Source: Mangifera indica
Taxonomy: Eukaryota > Streptophyta > Magnoliopsida > Sapindales > Anacardiaceae
Reading direction: 5' to 3'
NCBI RefSeq assembly: GCF_011075055.1
Contig: NC_058140.1
Span: 12,894,668-12,958,667, forward strand
Length of the DNA stretch: 64,000 nucleotides
Below are positions 45,570-58,157 of the stretch, one piece after another; within the stretch, counting starts at the first letter, position 1, and each line of letters opens with the position of its first letter. The translations under genes and the position numbers were made by a program. Below the pieces are notes generated by a model that did no database searches, was not told the origin of the DNA, and worked only from the letters and a program-made list of their open reading frames with translations.

Positions 45570-47283
45570 ATGGCTCGATACAATCGCGCAATCACGGTGT
45601 TTTCTCCGGACGGGCACTTCTTCCTGGTGGAATACGCTCTAGAAGCCGTCCGAAGGAAACGCCGCCATTGGAGTACGTGGCACCGATATTTCGAGAAGAA
45701 ATCCACCGCTAAGCTGCAAGACTCCTGGTATTTTATATACATAAAATGATTTCCTCGGTTTTTTAGTGAAATTAGTGTTTGCTCTGAGTTTATTATAAGT
45801 TTTTTAAGTGTTGTCAACTGGTTATGTTATTTGAAATTGTAACTTTACCGTTCTTAAATATTCCATCTCTTTAAGGACCCATACTCTGTAAATCCATCTC
45901 TTTATCAGGCTGATCCTTCAGGAACATTTTCTGCATGGAAAGCCAACGCAACTGGTAGGAATTCAAATTCACTGTGAGAGTTTCTTGAGAAAAATTATAG
46001 GGAAACTTCTGGGCAAGAAAACTGTGAAGTTAGCAATTCGTGCTCTGCTGGAAGTAAGTTACAAATCCAGACTTATATAACGAACAAGTTTATCTTTAAG
46101 GACCCTGAGAGGCTTGCAATTATTAAAAACTCATTGATACTGATAATAACAAAAAATTCCTCAAAAATAATCAGGGAAACACAATGTTAATAATAAGTAA
46201 TAACATGAGGCTTCTATGAAAACTGCAAATCTTTCAAGAGATACATGTCAAAAGCCGAAAAAATTAAATGAAAAATTAGTCATCTAGGTATACTTGTATC
46301 TCGTCTTTGACTTTTCATAATTTTAGTGTGAAACTTTTCTTTATTAATGTCTAGATATTTAGTTTGTATATACAATATTCTTGTCAAGAAGAAGTTTTCA
46401 AACCTATATTTACCTGGCCTTAATTTTGTGTCTTATCCTCAGCTTCTTAATTTTAGTATGCTACTATTCTTCATTATTGTTTGAATTTTCAGTCAGTATA
46501 TATAGGGCTTTATAAAATCGGGTTGTTAAAACCTACATTTACATGGTCCTACTTTTATATCTCATCTTTGACTTCTATTTTCTTATGCAACCATCTTCAT
46601 TAATGTCTTTGCTTTCAGTACTTAGATGTGAGATTCTTTTTTCTGGGGTATTCAAAATTATTAGATTTGAGATTCTTTTCAAGTAGTGTACGCAAAACCT
46701 ACATGTACCTTGCCTCATACTTCAAAGTAGTTTGATTGATTCACTTTTGACAATATGTAACAGTTAACTAATTGCATTTCCTATGATAAGGATTATTGCT
46801 AGGTAAGTTTCACTTTGGTGCAAATCTGATGACCAAGTATTTGAAGAATTATGACATGCTTTTAACTTGGGAAGTTGGGATAATTGTATATTTGTATATA
46901 ATGGTTTCTGCTAAGCAAATTTCATTCTTCTGTTTATCTATATAATAGGGCATAAATTTGCACTATTAAGGATTTTGGAGCTGTCTTGCATTTAGCATGT
47001 CTCCTGGCTATTTAGTCTAAGTTCTCATGGTGAATCATTTTGTGTCATGCCGGATTATCGCAGGCTCATTTTTCAGCTGCATTAACTTAACACTTTGTGT
47101 TGCTTATATACTCTTTAGGTTGTTGAGACTGGGGGTAAGAACAAAGCCGTGATGATGAAAGAGCATGGCCTGCGGCAGCTCGAAGAAGCGGAAATTGATG
47201 CCATTGTCTCTGAGATTGAAGCAGAAAAAGCAGCAGACGAGGCTGCAAAAAAGGCCCCTCCTAGAGCAACCTCGCTTTATTGA
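45570..47283 (+). pseudogene. 20S proteasome alpha-7 subunit (PAD1-like) pseudogene
   Basis: Exon 1 (45570-45727) begins [20 protein letters not shown], the canonical start of alpha type 7. The frame then breaks at CGAAGGAAACG (about 45648), and about 14 bases are missing before GAGAAGAAATCC (about 45692). Another recognisable exon (about 45876-46053, ADPSGTFSAWKANATGRNSN) contains a TGA and an extra A near 46020. The last exon (47119-47283) is open and ends with TGA. The exons for roughly residues 60-125, including much of the alpha-ring core, are absent. Exon borders keep real splice sites, so this is a decayed genomic duplicate, not a processed copy. The functional gene must lie elsewhere. 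Confidence 0.9.
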
Positions 47284-47389
47284 ATGAAAAAAATATACTA
47301 TTTTCTCATCTTGATGTGCCAATATGATTTGGATGGCCATTAGGATGGATGTTGAACAGGGTTAAATTTGCCACTTGCAAGAAAGTTGC

Positions 47390-47431
47390 TTGTTAGTTTT
47401 TGCAAGTGGGTTGTTAGTTTTTGCAAGTGGG
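47390..47431 (+). repeat. 21-bp tandem duplication
   Basis: TTGTTAGTTTTTGCAAGTGGG occurs twice in direct succession (47390-47410 and 47411-47431), in the 3' flank of the pseudogene. Confidence 0.85.
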
Positions 47432-48191
47432 CTCTTTATGATTTGCTGACAGTACTTCTGTGTTACCCAAATTAAGAAAAGTAGGCAACTTGTCCTTTTT
47501 GTCACTTCATACCTGATAAAAAAAAAAAAACACACACACATGGATGAATGCTTCACAATTTTTTCTCTGAATCGCATCAATTATTGGTAAGGAACTTGCA
47601 TGATCGAGAATATAAAGTAGAAATTTGACATTTTTATTGAATTTAAGGAGTCTCAAAGGGCCTTCAGTACAAGGGAAGAAACTTTGTCAATTCTGAAAGA
47701 TTAAAAACAAAAAAAAACATGGGTCCTTTGTTAACAATTTAAGAGAAAGGATTTTAGTCTTGAGGATGTATAAAAACAAAAAAAAAGATACAATAAAGTG
47801 AGAAATATTGGTGTTCCTAGCACGTTAGGTAAATACCCTTCTGGAAAAGGCAAAGATCCAAAATCCCAAATGCTCTAAATATGAAATACATAGAAGCATT
47901 ATGATTCAAAATTATGAGATGGCATGAAAAATTTCAATGTAAATGTATTATTATAAAGGGTGTTTGAAAGTTGAAAGAAAAGAATGGAGAATTCAGCTGT
48001 CAGTAAAAGTAAAACTTTGTGAGAAATTGATGGTATCGAACATTGATCCCTCAACAACTCTCAGAAAATTGAAGCACTGACTGCTGCATAATGACCAAAA
48101 CACCATCTTGATACTGTGGAAATAATTGATTGGAACTTGGAAATTGTAATGCCCCCATGTGTTGCGTGATGGAGAAATAATCAATCAAATT

Positions 48192-48222
48192 TGTGATGAT
48201 GATGATGGTGATGATGGTGATG
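48192..48222. repeat. (GAT)n / (GGT) microsatellite
   Basis: Imperfect run of GAT/GGT triplets. Confidence 0.8.
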
Positions 48223-48907
48223 AGAAGACAACATTCTCTAAACCATGCATGTGAAATGTGAAATTAATTGATTAGCACTAACTAATCTATCATTCAAAAC
48301 ATGAACCAATTGGGATTTGGATCAAATTACAAGCTCAAACCTTTTCAAGCCAATTAAACTTAAATATCAAGGATAGGTAGGGCAATTTGCTGTGCTGATT
48401 TATAATTGAAAAGGTCCACAAAACTTTTGTCATTGTAAAGTGACTTTGAGTTACAATTAGTCAGTCTTGTGATTCATCATGGCTTGTCATAGATTTTCTT
48501 TCAAAAGGGATTTTCTTTTACATGTATTTTCTATTTTTGACCTATTGGAAGATGTGGAAAATGTCCATGCAAATGGACCAAGTGGGCAAACTTTGATGTA
48601 ATGCTACAACACTATGCACTACTTTGAATTTCCCAACGTTAGATTTTCTAATCTTTCCATCGAGAAATTATTTTTCAAAAGTTCAGTCAAATAGATATTA
48701 TTTGTCTAGATTCATGACCCTATAATATTTTTTATAAACTTTAGACAATTATAATATTAGATGTCTTGTTCGTTTTTCAAAAAATTTGCATAATTTACTT
48801 TTAAGATATTAAATGTTATTTATATAAAAGGGAAATACTTAAATTATAAACTAATTTAGTTAAGGATGTTGAATGTAATGGCTTGGATTTTCAAGCCATA
48901 GTTATTT

Positions 48908-49290
48908 GGCCAAAAGACTTATTCCCACTAAGGTTGAGTGAATACCCAAATTTTTGCTCGTTAAATTTTGAAAACTCAAATACTTATTTATCATCTAATT
49001 TTTATTAAATTTTATCATTAGTGTAAAGAATAAAAACGTTATTTAATAAAAAATCAAAATTTTATCACATTTTTTTCTCTTTTTAATTAAAAAATTAACA
49101 ATTTTTTCTCTATCTAATGTTTTAAAAGTTATATTTTCTCTTTTAAAATTTTTTCTCTTTTTTAGATAACCAGTTTCATTTTATTTAATGATAAGTTTTT
49201 TTATCATCTTTTTCTCGCACCAATTTTGGGATGTTTATGGCCATTTTCGTCTAATGAGGATCATCTCTGGGAAGATTATAAAAAAAATGA
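48908..49290. mobile_element. GGCC-family MITE, 3' truncated
   Basis: A well preserved left end, GGCCAAAAGACTTATTCCCA, is followed by CTAAGGTTGAGTG and the family interior. No inverted right end was found, so the element appears cut or strongly diverged. Confidence 0.6.
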
Positions 49291-50459
49291 TAATTTTCTT
49301 ATGAGAAAAAAATGTCTCACTCAATAATTGAAGAGTTGATAAAACAGATAGATGGAAAAGAGCATGCAAAAGCAAGAGCTGGAATAAATATATGGGTGTG
49401 TCATCATCATTGACAGCATGTGGAGCCATCTTTCATCAAAATGAAATCTCATACATACCTAATTGGATATCATTGGGTGCCCTTAAATTGTGTAAATACA
49501 CAACATTTAATTTAATTTAATTTAATTTTTTTCATATAATAATATTTATGCATTTTAACTTGTATTAGAAATTCTGAATTAAAGACTTGCTCATTAATTT
49601 CTTTGTTATTAATGAAGTTTAATTTAATTAAATTAAATTAAAATTTTTTTCTTTATAATATATATATATATATATATAGTGAATGTGACATTTGAATGAT
49701 GAAGCTAGAAATCGGGATCCATCGGCCACCACCTAACCCATGCCTCTGTCTCAGCCACACGCATTCTTCTTTCTATCCAAACTATATCTTCACTTTTCCA
49801 CCTCCTAGATTTTGCTATCTTGCACTGCTGTGTGACATGCGCACCCCTTTTTCCGCTTTTTTTTTAAACTAATAATTACATAGATTAATATCTTCCTAAA
49901 TGTATTATTTTGCGTATTTTATACGCTTACACGTATTTTCTTAGCAAAGGAATCAAAAATTTTATCCTAATTCAAACTTTTACCATGATTGTCAAATCAT
50001 ATAGTATATTATATATTAAAAACTTAATTTTTTATATAATATATTATATATTATATCATATTACTAATATATTTTTAAAAAATAAAATAATAAAAAAAAT
50101 TACGATAAACATATTATCATTTTTTTAAAATATCATAAATATTTTAAAATTTTTATATATGAACTATTATATTAATTTTTTAAAAAGATATATTAATTCA
50201 TACTAATAAAATATATCAAATCATATAATATATTTATTATATCATATTAATTAAATATATTATATATTATTATTTATTTATATTAGATTACATCATCCAA
50301 TAGTTTTTACTTTAGGAATAATATTTTTTAAATGATGTGAATAGGCACGTGCTTGACTTTCTCTACATTAGCCATGTGATGTGATGGGCTTCTATTATTT
50401 TTTTAACCTTATAATTCAAGAGTTGATTAGGCAACAATTAATACATCATTATTTTTTAA

Positions 50460-50720
50460 TCATAAAATTATATATACATATATACATATATATTTTAATA
50501 TATAATTAATTATATAAATAATATATTATTATATAATTAAATAATTTTAAATTAAAAATAAAATAATATTTAATATATATTTTATAAAATATTATTATAT
50601 ATATAATTTTATATACAAATAACGAAAGATATCATATAATTTGATAGTTAAAATTTAAAAATAATAATATATTATATACATAATTTTAAAATAATACTCA
50701 ATCACATAATAACATAGTGT
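50460..50720. repeat. Palindromic AT-rich MITE cluster, copy 3
   Basis: Contains TAATATATTATTATATAATTAAATAATTTTAAATT-like sequence in family order (only the type is given) with inverted TTATATATA ends. Two partial copies seem to abut. Confidence 0.45.
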
Positions 50721-51849
50721 TATTTATATATAAAATTGTTTAAAAGTATTTTTTATTAATATTTTTTAAATTCAACAAAATTATTAAAATAAAAAAATAT
50801 TATTTAAAAAATTGTAATAATTAATTATGGTACCCCGATTATAGAAGTGAAAACAAAAAAGAAGTTGGATCTGAAATCAATTATAATAAGGTGGTGGGGG
50901 CCCAATAGTTTTCTCTAATTCAGGAATGAAAGTAGGAGAGCGACCGCCCATGGACCCACCGCCGCAACCGCGCACATGAACCCTACGTCGGATGGCTTCC
51001 AACTACCACCCAAAAAGAGTGGACATTGGGCTTGGGATGGGATGCACAAGTTTACAACCTTTAATTCTTTTTTGCCCTTTCTTTCCTACATTAATTACAC
51101 CTCTGCCCAGTTATCTTACTTATTCCCAGTTGGATAGTTTAAGTAAACAATCAATCAGTTCAATATATTATTAAAATTATTATATATTTTTTAATAATAT
51201 TAAATATTTATCATATTTTTTAAACATAATTTTAAATATATTAATTGAACAATTAATACTTCATCGTATAGATAAAGAAAAACAACAATATCATGTATAC
51301 TCATCTTAGGCATATGATTATGTACATCTTATAAACATCATCAAACGATTAGGTTTTTTTTTTATTAATTCAAAATTATGTAATCAAGTGATGACACATA
51401 TAAGTGTGTACACATTTATGTATCAAGAATAGGTATATATAGTTTTATTAAAAAAACTAATTACAAATTTTATCATTAATTCAATTAAGATCCTACAAAT
51501 TGTAACTCTTTTAAGTTTTAATAAGACAAAAATTGTGCAATATTATATAAATCCGGTTTTGTTAGTTTTATATAGTTTTTCTAATTCAACGAGTTACCAA
51601 GTTTAACTGAATTTTAAACAAGTAAATATTTATCTATAAACCAAACTCTATTGTAGATTGGTTTATAGTTTAACCGATCAAACTAATCAATTCGATTTGG
51701 TTTTAAAAACACTATTTCTACCTTCACTCTTCCAAAAAAAAAAAAAGGGCTAAGGGTTTATTTGTAATTCAAATTTGCTTTCGATAGTAAGATAGAAAGG
51801 AAGGTGAAAATGGTACCATCGTTTTAGAGCATAAGTGTCAATTATCTTT

Positions 51850-51970
51850 TAAATACATAAGTAATATATTATTATATAATTAGATAATTTTAAATTAAAA
51901 ATAAAATAATATTTAATTACATGATAATATTATATATATATGTATTTAAATTATATAAATTATATATATA
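51850..51970. repeat. Palindromic AT-rich MITE, copy 4
   Basis: It shows the TATATTATTATATAATTAGATAATTTTAAATT order followed by TTAATTACATGATAATATTATATA, matching the core of the copies at 2632 and 52480. Confidence 0.5.
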
Positions 51971-52469
51971 ATTTAATTGTAAAAAGAAAAAAATACTGAA
52001 AGATATGAGATTCTTCGGTCATAAACAAACTTTTATAATACATTATTGGGTGATATTAGGTAAAATAAGGACCCACTTGAAGAAGGTTGGGAGGAGAAGG
52101 ATTGAGGTGAAATAAACATAATTAATTAAGATATAAGTTAATTAAACTACAATTATGGACAAGAGAGAGGAGGAGGAAATTGCATAAATATCTTATGGAA
52201 GCTTCTAATGTCTCCACCTAACGCCTTTGAAAAAGAAAAAAAAATAATAATAATAAAAGGGTGACCGGTTGAAAAGTGAGTAGCTTTTACTATTTTGGAT
52301 CTTCCTATCAAACTACATAAAATATTATTATTACTTACTAACTCAATCGCCTTTCTTCTTCCGGTGATTATACTCTAAAATATATATATATTATTTATAC
52401 ATTCATCATTATATTTTATTTTAATATAAGGTTGGTATAATTTAACATAACACCCATTTTTTTATTTTA

Positions 52470-52612
52470 AGTAATATTATATACATAATTTTTATATATA
52501 AATAATAACATATTATCATATAATTAAATAATTAAAAAATAATGATAAGATAATGTTTAATTATATAATAATATATTATTATTTATATAAAAAATTATAT
52601 ATATAAAATATT
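52470..52612. repeat. Palindromic AT-rich MITE, copy 5
   Basis: The left part TTTATATATAAATAATAACATATTATCATATAATTAAATAATT and the right part AATTATATAATAATATATTATTATTTATATAAA are mutual inverses (abbreviated types). One of the better preserved copies. Confidence 0.6.
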
Positions 52613-54708
52613 TTTTTTTTATTTTTACTTATTAAAAAATTTAGTGAGGTGAGGTGAGTGAGATCAAATTCATTGGACCCACCCCTGAGTTAATGCACCT
52701 GCTATTTTTTGCATTTAATTTTGGGGTCAATTTCCACTTAATAAATTCAGCTACCACAATTAATAATATTTTATTTATAATATAAATGACCTCTTTTGAT
52801 TTCTATTTACTTTCAATTATATTTATGATAATATACATAGCAATGAAATTAGGTGTCATATTATATATTAAAATTTTATTTTTTTTAAATTATATATTAA
52901 GTATTATATTATATTAGATTCGATTTTTAAAAAATAAAATAATAAAAACTTTTAATTGACATATAATTTTTTTTAAAAAATATATCGCTAATACTCTTAA
53001 AAATTTAAGATTTCTCATATACATTCATACTATATCATCATTTTCTTTAAAAAAATATATCGATTTGTATTAATAAGATATATCTTATATAAGATATTTA
53101 TCATATTATGAAATGCATTCATTATATCGTATTAATTTAATATATTTCATAATATATATTATTTTTTATATATATTATATTGTATTGTAAAATAAGTATC
53201 GTATATCGTCAGATAGTGACAACTATAATATTATATGGTGGATGCTTTCTTGATCCATTAGTTTAGTAATTAATTACTGATTTATACTAATTAATCAATT
53301 TCTTATAACATTGAGTCAGCAACGCCTCCTTAGCGCATGTGGAATATGTAAATAATATTAAGAGAATGACTTTATCAATTACAGGTTTGTTAATTAGGGA
53401 AATATTTCTCGTTTTGATAATATTCTAATCTCAAAACCCTAAATTCTACACAACCTTTGTTATTGTTAGAGGGTATATCCTTCTTTCTGTTTCCTGATAG
53501 AGCTGAAATGGTACCTGTTTCTTCTTTCTTGATAATCACTACAATAAGAGGATGTACCTAAATCGGCATTCATATGGAAATATTATATTTTAAAACGTCT
53601 TAACTCTATCTTAGAAAGTTACTTTAATGGTAAAAGAGTAGAGTTTTAAGTCTGAAAATAATTGTTTAAATTTTTGATATTTTAAGATTAAAATTTTAAC
53701 TTATCTTATTTAATGATTAGGGTGTTTGGGTTCATTGGTTTGCAGGCAACCCTATGAAATAGTTATCGAAGAAGAGAGAAGAAATAAAGGATCATCCCTG
53801 CACATCAATGAAAATCAGTACTAGATTTATGAGTAATCAGAAGAAGGGGGGCCACAGATTGTTGTTACCAAAAACAAAAATATAAACATGACATAAACCT
53901 AATCCAACAACAAGAAGGAGGTAGTGATAGTGATAATAAATTTGGTTGTGTCGTGGGGTTGGTTCATAATTTATGTTTGGTTGGTACAAGGACGGTACTA
54001 TGGCCAGGCTAGGCCAGTTTTGGTCCTTTTATTTTTCTAATTAATCCATCTGGTGGAACTGGAAGAGATGGGTTACCGACCACTCCATCTTCTTCGTCGT
54101 TTCTCCTCCTCTCACTGCTTATCCTTCTATTGTCTGTGAAAATCCAACTTTTTCTGTAATGGACAAACCCTTCAAACAATCTGATATAATAAACAACAAA
54201 ACATTGGAAAATATTTTGAAAACAAAAAAGAGATCAAACTGATGACTAACTGAGAAGTTTAGTATGCATGATTAAGTTTTATATTTATGAAGTTGTAGTA
54301 GCAAAAAACAATCATATCCTTTTGAAGTTCTGGTGGGTGGGAATCTGACAAACCATAATTTGTATCAGTTTTATCTTGGAAAAGAGTGGGAAGTACTGAG
54401 AAAGAAGAGGACTTTTGCTATATGGAGATAAAAGAGAAAAAAAGAAACAGTTTATATATACTAAATATACTCCAACCAATGCAAAATGTTCACCAATAAG
54501 ATTGATCATCTGTACTAGCACTATACCACTAATCACTGATTAATAATAAACATACAAATTAGAGAGAAATCAAAAGAAAGGAAAAGAGAAAAAGTGGAGA
54601 GATTTGAAACTAATTCATATTAATCTCATATTCAGTTCTCTCCATTCTGGTGATCATCATCATCACATCAGCTACATGATTCAATTTCAAACTCAATTGT
54701 GTAGTTGT

Positions 54709-55626
54709 TTATTTCATCTCCAAGCTTCTGTAATCCAAAACTCCACCTTTCAGTCCTAAGAAATCATAGCATGTGTTGCTGGTGCTGCTGCTTCCAATTC
54801 CAATTCCAACACTAGTCATGCAGCTGCAATCTTTACTATTTTTTAACCCAGAACTGCAAGTGAAACAAAGACTGCTACTTCTCACTCCATTTGTCAATGG
54901 CTCAGTTTGGTTTTGTTGTGATGATGGAGGGCTGATTCTCAGCTCAAGATTCAAGTCTGGACACCTTTCTTGAACCTGATGATGATGTTTACTCTCCTCT
55001 TTGCAAACAAATCCCCCACTGGAATTTTTTTTCTCTTTAGCACTATTGCTGTTAATAATAATCTCTTCTTTGGGTGCAGAGAAAGATATTGTTGTTGCTG
55101 TTGCTGTTGTTGTGACATCTTGAGGTGGTTCATTGAGTGGCCGGTGAGTTGCAGGATCAATTCCCCTGTTCAAAAGCTTCCTCCTTATATGTGTATTCCA
55201 GTAGTTTTTTATCTCATTATCTGTTCTTCCTGGTAATCTCCCAGCTATAAGAGACCATCTGCAAGAAAACAAGAAGATAACCCATCAAATCTGAACAATC
55301 TTCTGACCGTTTGTTTGTAATGGTATATATGTTAATTAAAAAGAAAGAAAGAAAGGAGCTTACTTGTTACCAAGAAGGCTATGGAGTTTAATAATAAGTT
55401 CATCTTCTTCTTCAGTAAAATTCCCACGTTTAAGGTCAGGCCTCAAGTAGTTGATCCAACGAAGTCTGCAACTTTTCCCACATCGAAGAAGGCCAGCAGC
55501 TTTAGGAAGTGAGCGCCAGCAGCCTTCACCATGAGCTCTAATATAAGCAATAAGGCGATCATCTTCTTCCTTGGTCCATGCACCTTTGTTTGTGTGAGCC
55601 TTTTCACAGCAAGGAGACCTTCCCAT
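54709..55626 (-). CDS. MYB32: R2R3-MYB transcriptional repressor, subgroup 4 (MYB4/MYB32-like)
   Basis: Two exons (55626-55364 and 55258-54709) encode 270 residues. The start is the ATG at 55626, giving [20 protein letters not shown]; an upstream in-frame ATG is ignored. The R2 and R3 repeats (about 14-115) have their regularly spaced Trp residues. R3 carries the bHLH-binding pattern [21 protein letters not shown]. The C-terminal part has all subgroup 4 motifs: C1 ([13 protein letters not shown]), the EAR repression motif within [12 protein letters not shown], a CX2C...CXC zinc-finger-like motif ([16 protein letters not shown]) and C4 (LDYRSLEMK). Such proteins repress phenylpropanoid and lignin genes in the nucleus. 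The one intron lies in R3; the usual first intron is absent. The symbol rests on its position between SBT1.6 and APX3. Confidence 0.93.
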
Positions 55627-55815
55627 TGACACCAATAATAAAAACAACCAACACAAGTAGTAGTAATAACAGCAACTAGTAACAGTAGCAGAAATATAAA
55701 TTTTTAATTTTAGAAGCAGAATCAGAAAATAATGAAGAGGGCTAGAGCTTCTTCTTCTTGTTTTCTATGTTGCTGAAGCATTAAGGCCGGCCCTTAAGAG
55801 GTCTCAAGGAAGTAG

Positions 55816-55823
55816 TTATATAA
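55816..55823 (-). promoter_or_regulatory. TATA box of the MYB gene
   Basis: TTATATAA on the minus strand, about 190 bp upstream of the start codon; it implies a 5' UTR of roughly 160 bases. Confidence 0.5.
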
Positions 55824-55826
55824 GCT

Positions 55827-58157
55827 GTTGACTAATGGAAAAAGAGAGAGAGAGTAGTGAAGGTAATTGCTTCTAGAAGTGAGTTGGTGAGAAAGGGTTG
55901 AGGGATTGGCTGGTGGTGGTGGTGGGCTGGCTTTCTCTCTTTTATTTGATAGATATCAGCATATAATAAGTTAGAAGTGACATTAACTACAGGTAAACTT
56001 CAGGTAGGTATAAACTTAAAGTAAGGTCTTAATAAAGTATAGACATAAGAAAATGTGTGATCTTAACTTTAAAAACTCTCTCTAATTTAATGATTTTAAC
56101 TTCCCCAAATCTCTATTTCTATTTAGTCTTGATGTAGGGCAAGTGGGCACGTTGAATCAAAGGGATAGATTTTCATTATTGATCAGTCTAAGTACAAAGA
56201 TATTGTCACTCTTTTAAGACTTCATATGCAAGTAGAGTACTCAATAGTGAGATCAATGATTGATTAAGGTTACTAAGAAGATTTTTAAGGAGAGGAGTTG
56301 AGTTAGTTGTAGTGGGGATTTGGAAAAGAAATGTAACAAGTGGATTGGCAATTCTTATGTACTAGTATGGACATGGTAGTTGTGATTCTTTATTCTATTG
56401 ATACACAATGATGCATGAGAGATAGAGATTGGTTTCTAGAAGAGTTGGAGGTTGGGTTAAAAGAAAGAAGAAAGGATGATGATGATGATGAAGATATAAG
56501 TGTGGTTGTGGTTGTATGTGGGCTTTGGTTTACCTTCCACTTTTTCCTTTATTTCCCCAATCCTTGTGGTGCAAGTTTAGACAACAAACAAATGGGGTTA
56601 AGTTGAGTTTGATTGAGTTGGGGATTCACCTTTTTGTTGTTATCTCAAATTCTCAATCTCCCCCAATTTGCATTGTATTATTTGTTACCCACCACAACAA
56701 AAGGACCCCCCCTTTCTCTCTTTCTCTCGTAATAATCAGAATTATCACCATCAATTTGAAGTGGGTGGCAGTAAGAGTTAAAAGATGATGGCCACAACTA
56801 GTTTTAAAAGATATGCCAGTTGTGATAATTATCTCCATGCCCATATTTTCATTTCATTTCACCTACTTTTTGACCCTGCCTTTCTTTCTTTCTTACTCTC
56901 CCTAAGTTGAACTATCTCTTTCTCTTCCATTTATTCATTCCTTACTATCTACTCTCACTATACCCACCTATATATGCCCATATATTATATGATATTATAT
57001 GTATGTGTATTTTTCCTCTTCCTTCACTTATTTCACAAGTTGCAAAATACCGATTTTTAAGCTATCAATTCTGTACTCTAACCTAGTAGGAAAGACAACA
57101 TTATGCTTCTTCATATAAATAAATAAATAAATAAATGTCTGATTGATCCAACATATACCAACCTTCATTAATTGATTAAAGACGGATGTTTTTTGTGATT
57201 TATGTGATGTTGCAATCAGACGGTGCTCATCATATCAGAAATCCAGTTGGGTCGTATATGTAGTCTCTCTACAATTAAACACAGGGCACAACCCACATGA
57301 TCCCCCTAAAACAAAATAAAAACATATATATATTTTGTACGAGCAATATTACTCATATTTATTCTAAGTATATAAATATATATATATATTTACATATATT
57401 ATTATATTATTAGATATTATTTTATTTTTAATTTAAAATTATTTAATTATATAATAATATATATATATATATATAATTTTATTATTTTTTATTATTATAA
57501 TTATGTGATTGGATCAAGATTAACAATTATGAGATTCAACGTGCTTTGTGTGGTGACAGCCACCACATCAACCACGTCCTTATCATGTGCTTAGGTATTC
57601 CTCTAATACCTATGTAAGACCAAAACTCACATTTAATTAAGATTTAAAAATTAACAAAATTTAAATAAAAAGGGATGATGATAATTTGTTGGTGCTCTGC
57701 ATTCCACCAAAACTTTTGTCCTTGTTAACCTTATCCATACCTACCCTTTTCGGCTGCCCCTCCATGTGGGACGCTTCAAATTAGCGTTGTCTCTGTTTCA
57801 GTGACCCACTTAAGGATAGAGTTTTTCTTCAGTCAATTATTTTAAGGTTTTAGTAACGTCACTTACATGGTAAATATCTCAATTTCACTTGCGCATACCT
57901 ACTTGAGATTCAGAATTTCCTTGTTTTTTTTTTTTAAATAAACAGAGAGATAAGATCTGTACAATCAAATTGGCCTATAAAGTTGAGAGTTGAATACTTG
58001 AACAAGAAACCACCATGAAATTGTTTCTATAATAGAATGGTCCACTCGTTATTATTGTTGTCAAATTCTATGCATAAGAATTGTTACGAGTAAACTGGAG
58101 GGTTCAACAAGGTGGTAGATGGTACATCTTAACATTTCAATATTAGAACTATCTTGT
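55827..58157. other. MYB upstream region and intergenic DNA
   Basis: About 2.3 kb without a recognised gene. It contains pyrimidine-rich stretches (56860-56940), an (AAAT)n run (about 57115-57136) and a palindromic MITE with (TA)n runs (57345-57485). This is shared promoter side for the minus-strand MYB and 3' side for the minus-strand APX gene. Confidence 0.55.
57345..57485. repeat. Palindromic AT-rich MITE, copy 6
   Basis: It carries the family core TATTAGATATTATTTTATTTTTAATTTAAAATTATTTAATTATATAATAATATA (type only). Both flanks are expanded into (TA)n runs. Confidence 0.5.

Larger units (their letters stand above)
47284..54708. other. Gene-poor AT-rich region between the PAD1 pseudogene and MYB
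   Basis: About 7.4 kb without a recognised gene. It contains a 21-bp tandem pair (47390-47431), a (GAT)n-like microsatellite (48192-48222), a truncated GGCC-family MITE (48908-about 49290), a (TA)n run (about 49658-49680), palindromic MITEs near 50460-50720, 51850-51970 and 52480-52610, and a degenerate AACCGA repeat (51530-51710). 53730-54300 shows nothing recognisable. Confidence 0.55.
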
